A DNA stretch of 64,000 bases from Dicaeum eximium (lineage: Eukaryota > Chordata > Aves > Passeriformes > Dicaeidae), in assembly GCA_013396995.1 (NCBI GenBank), contig VWZP01008288.1, positions 861,784 to 925,783 on the forward strand. The letters are read 5' to 3'. Of the stretch, positions 63,213 to 64,000 are shown in pieces. The notes under the pieces were generated by a model. That model was given only the letters and a program-made list of their open reading frames with translations, searched no databases and had not been told where the DNA came from. The position numbers were made by a program, and so were the translations under genes. The first letter of the stretch is position 1; each line of letters begins with the position of its first letter.

Positions 63213-64000
63213 GTTAAGAAGGAACAGGAATCGAGACTATATAAATGAAAATATTTTCTAAATTGAAATATATGTGGGTGGGAGAACTCTCAGAGGAAAT
63301 CTAGAATTCTGTATCTGTATTTCTAATTTTATCTGTCTTGGATCCCTTCTGATATTTGTGCCACTGGAGATTCCTGTGATAGAGCAAAATGGAACTGTCT
63401 TTCAAGCCTGTGGTCCTGAATATTTATCACAACTAGTTAAAGGTCCAGTGTATTTTTCAGTAATAATGCTTTATACATTCTACACATAGGCTTGTTTTCC
63501 TATTAAAAGAGAAGTTACACATTTTTTTCTGAAGAAAATATCTGATTAAATAACATTTATTCATTAATCTTATGTACACAGTGCATGTTGATATTTAAAG
63601 CAATCAGATCTTCAAGGAAAAATCCCTCCTATCTGTTGGTGCAACTACACCTAAGAAAGCCATACACAGTGCTTCTTTTTCAGGCAAAATCCTGATGAAA
63701 ATCCAAGTTTTGATGAAGCAGTGAGGAATCTGGGGGGTTTCTAGATCCCAGCTCCCAGCTGAAATACCCTCTGCTGAATATCAGGAAGGTTGGTGTATTT
63801 TGTCTTATACAAGACACTTTTATGAAAGGCAGGGGAGTAGGAAAAGAGTGGTTTCACCTTCCACAAGCTTTGCTTTCTTTCCCAGAAGAAAAATTTTGCT
63901 TTATTCGAAAAGTAAAACAGAGACCTTAAAAATCATGGAACCAAAAACCAAACTAATTCCAAAACCACGATATTACAGACTTCTAGGACTCAGAATATGA
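63213..64000. other. unique non-coding DNA to the window edge
   Basis: Nothing is recognised. A plus-strand frame opens at 63800 and ends with a stop at the window edge. Its lysine/arginine-rich product has no known motif, and no complete gene can be judged at this border. Confidence 0.45.

Noticed and set aside
1..64000. tRNA, rRNA, known microRNA, CRISPR, operon or prophage-like features
   Set aside because: No tRNA B-box word (GGTTCGA type), no rRNA or microRNA seed context I know, no spaced direct-repeat array and no prokaryotic gene organisation were seen. The window is vertebrate.

Overview
This window looks like a stretch of bird nuclear genome, from a neoavian and most likely a songbird-type species. 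The evidence is its mobile elements. There are short 3'-end copies of CR1 LINEs with the typical ATTCTATG/ATTCTGTG-type tail, and long terminal repeats (LTRs) of avian endogenous retroviruses, one ending in TTTGCCCATGATGG...CACACCACA and one carrying TTTAACCCCAGCC. The DNA is AT-rich and full of stops in all frames. I see no bacterial gene organisation, rRNA, tRNA or CRISPR array. No protein family could be recognised in any open frame, so this is best read as intergenic DNA or the inside of a very large intron.

Layout: 1-9.6 kb is single-copy non-coding DNA with a GC-richer islet at about 3.2-3.5 kb. From 9.6 to 16.3 kb lies the repeat-rich part: an LTR fragment (9612-9860), a CATAG/CATAT pentamer array (10489-10590), a CR1 3' end (11847-12430) interrupted by a 132-base block bracketed by single Ns, a degenerate LTR remnant (12490-12880) and a near full-length solo LTR of about 1.1 kb (15196-16299). 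From 16.3 to 37.4 kb there is unique DNA with a short CR1 tail (18889-18985), a CA microsatellite (31335) and A-rich runs. Around 37.4-37.64 kb is a compact cluster of transcription-factor-like motifs, with an 18-bp octamer palindrome and a 13-bp perfect inverted repeat. A minus-strand solo LTR sits at 38689-39276. From 43.7 to 45.3 kb there is a small tandem repeat, a 228-bp TTCTC pyrimidine tract and a homeodomain-motif-rich segment. The last 19 kb is unique DNA with one CR1 tail (54591), an AAAAG array (57661) and TTTA/T-rich simple repeats.

No genes can be shown to work together here. Three short plus-strand segments (28820-28889, 49181-49283, 50984-51269) have splice-site-like borders and an open frame. 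They are offered only as low-confidence candidate exons. The most testable observations are the N-bracketed foreign block inside CR1 (probable assembly patch), the motif clusters at 37.4 and 44.9 kb (candidate enhancers), and the candidate exon at 49.2 kb.
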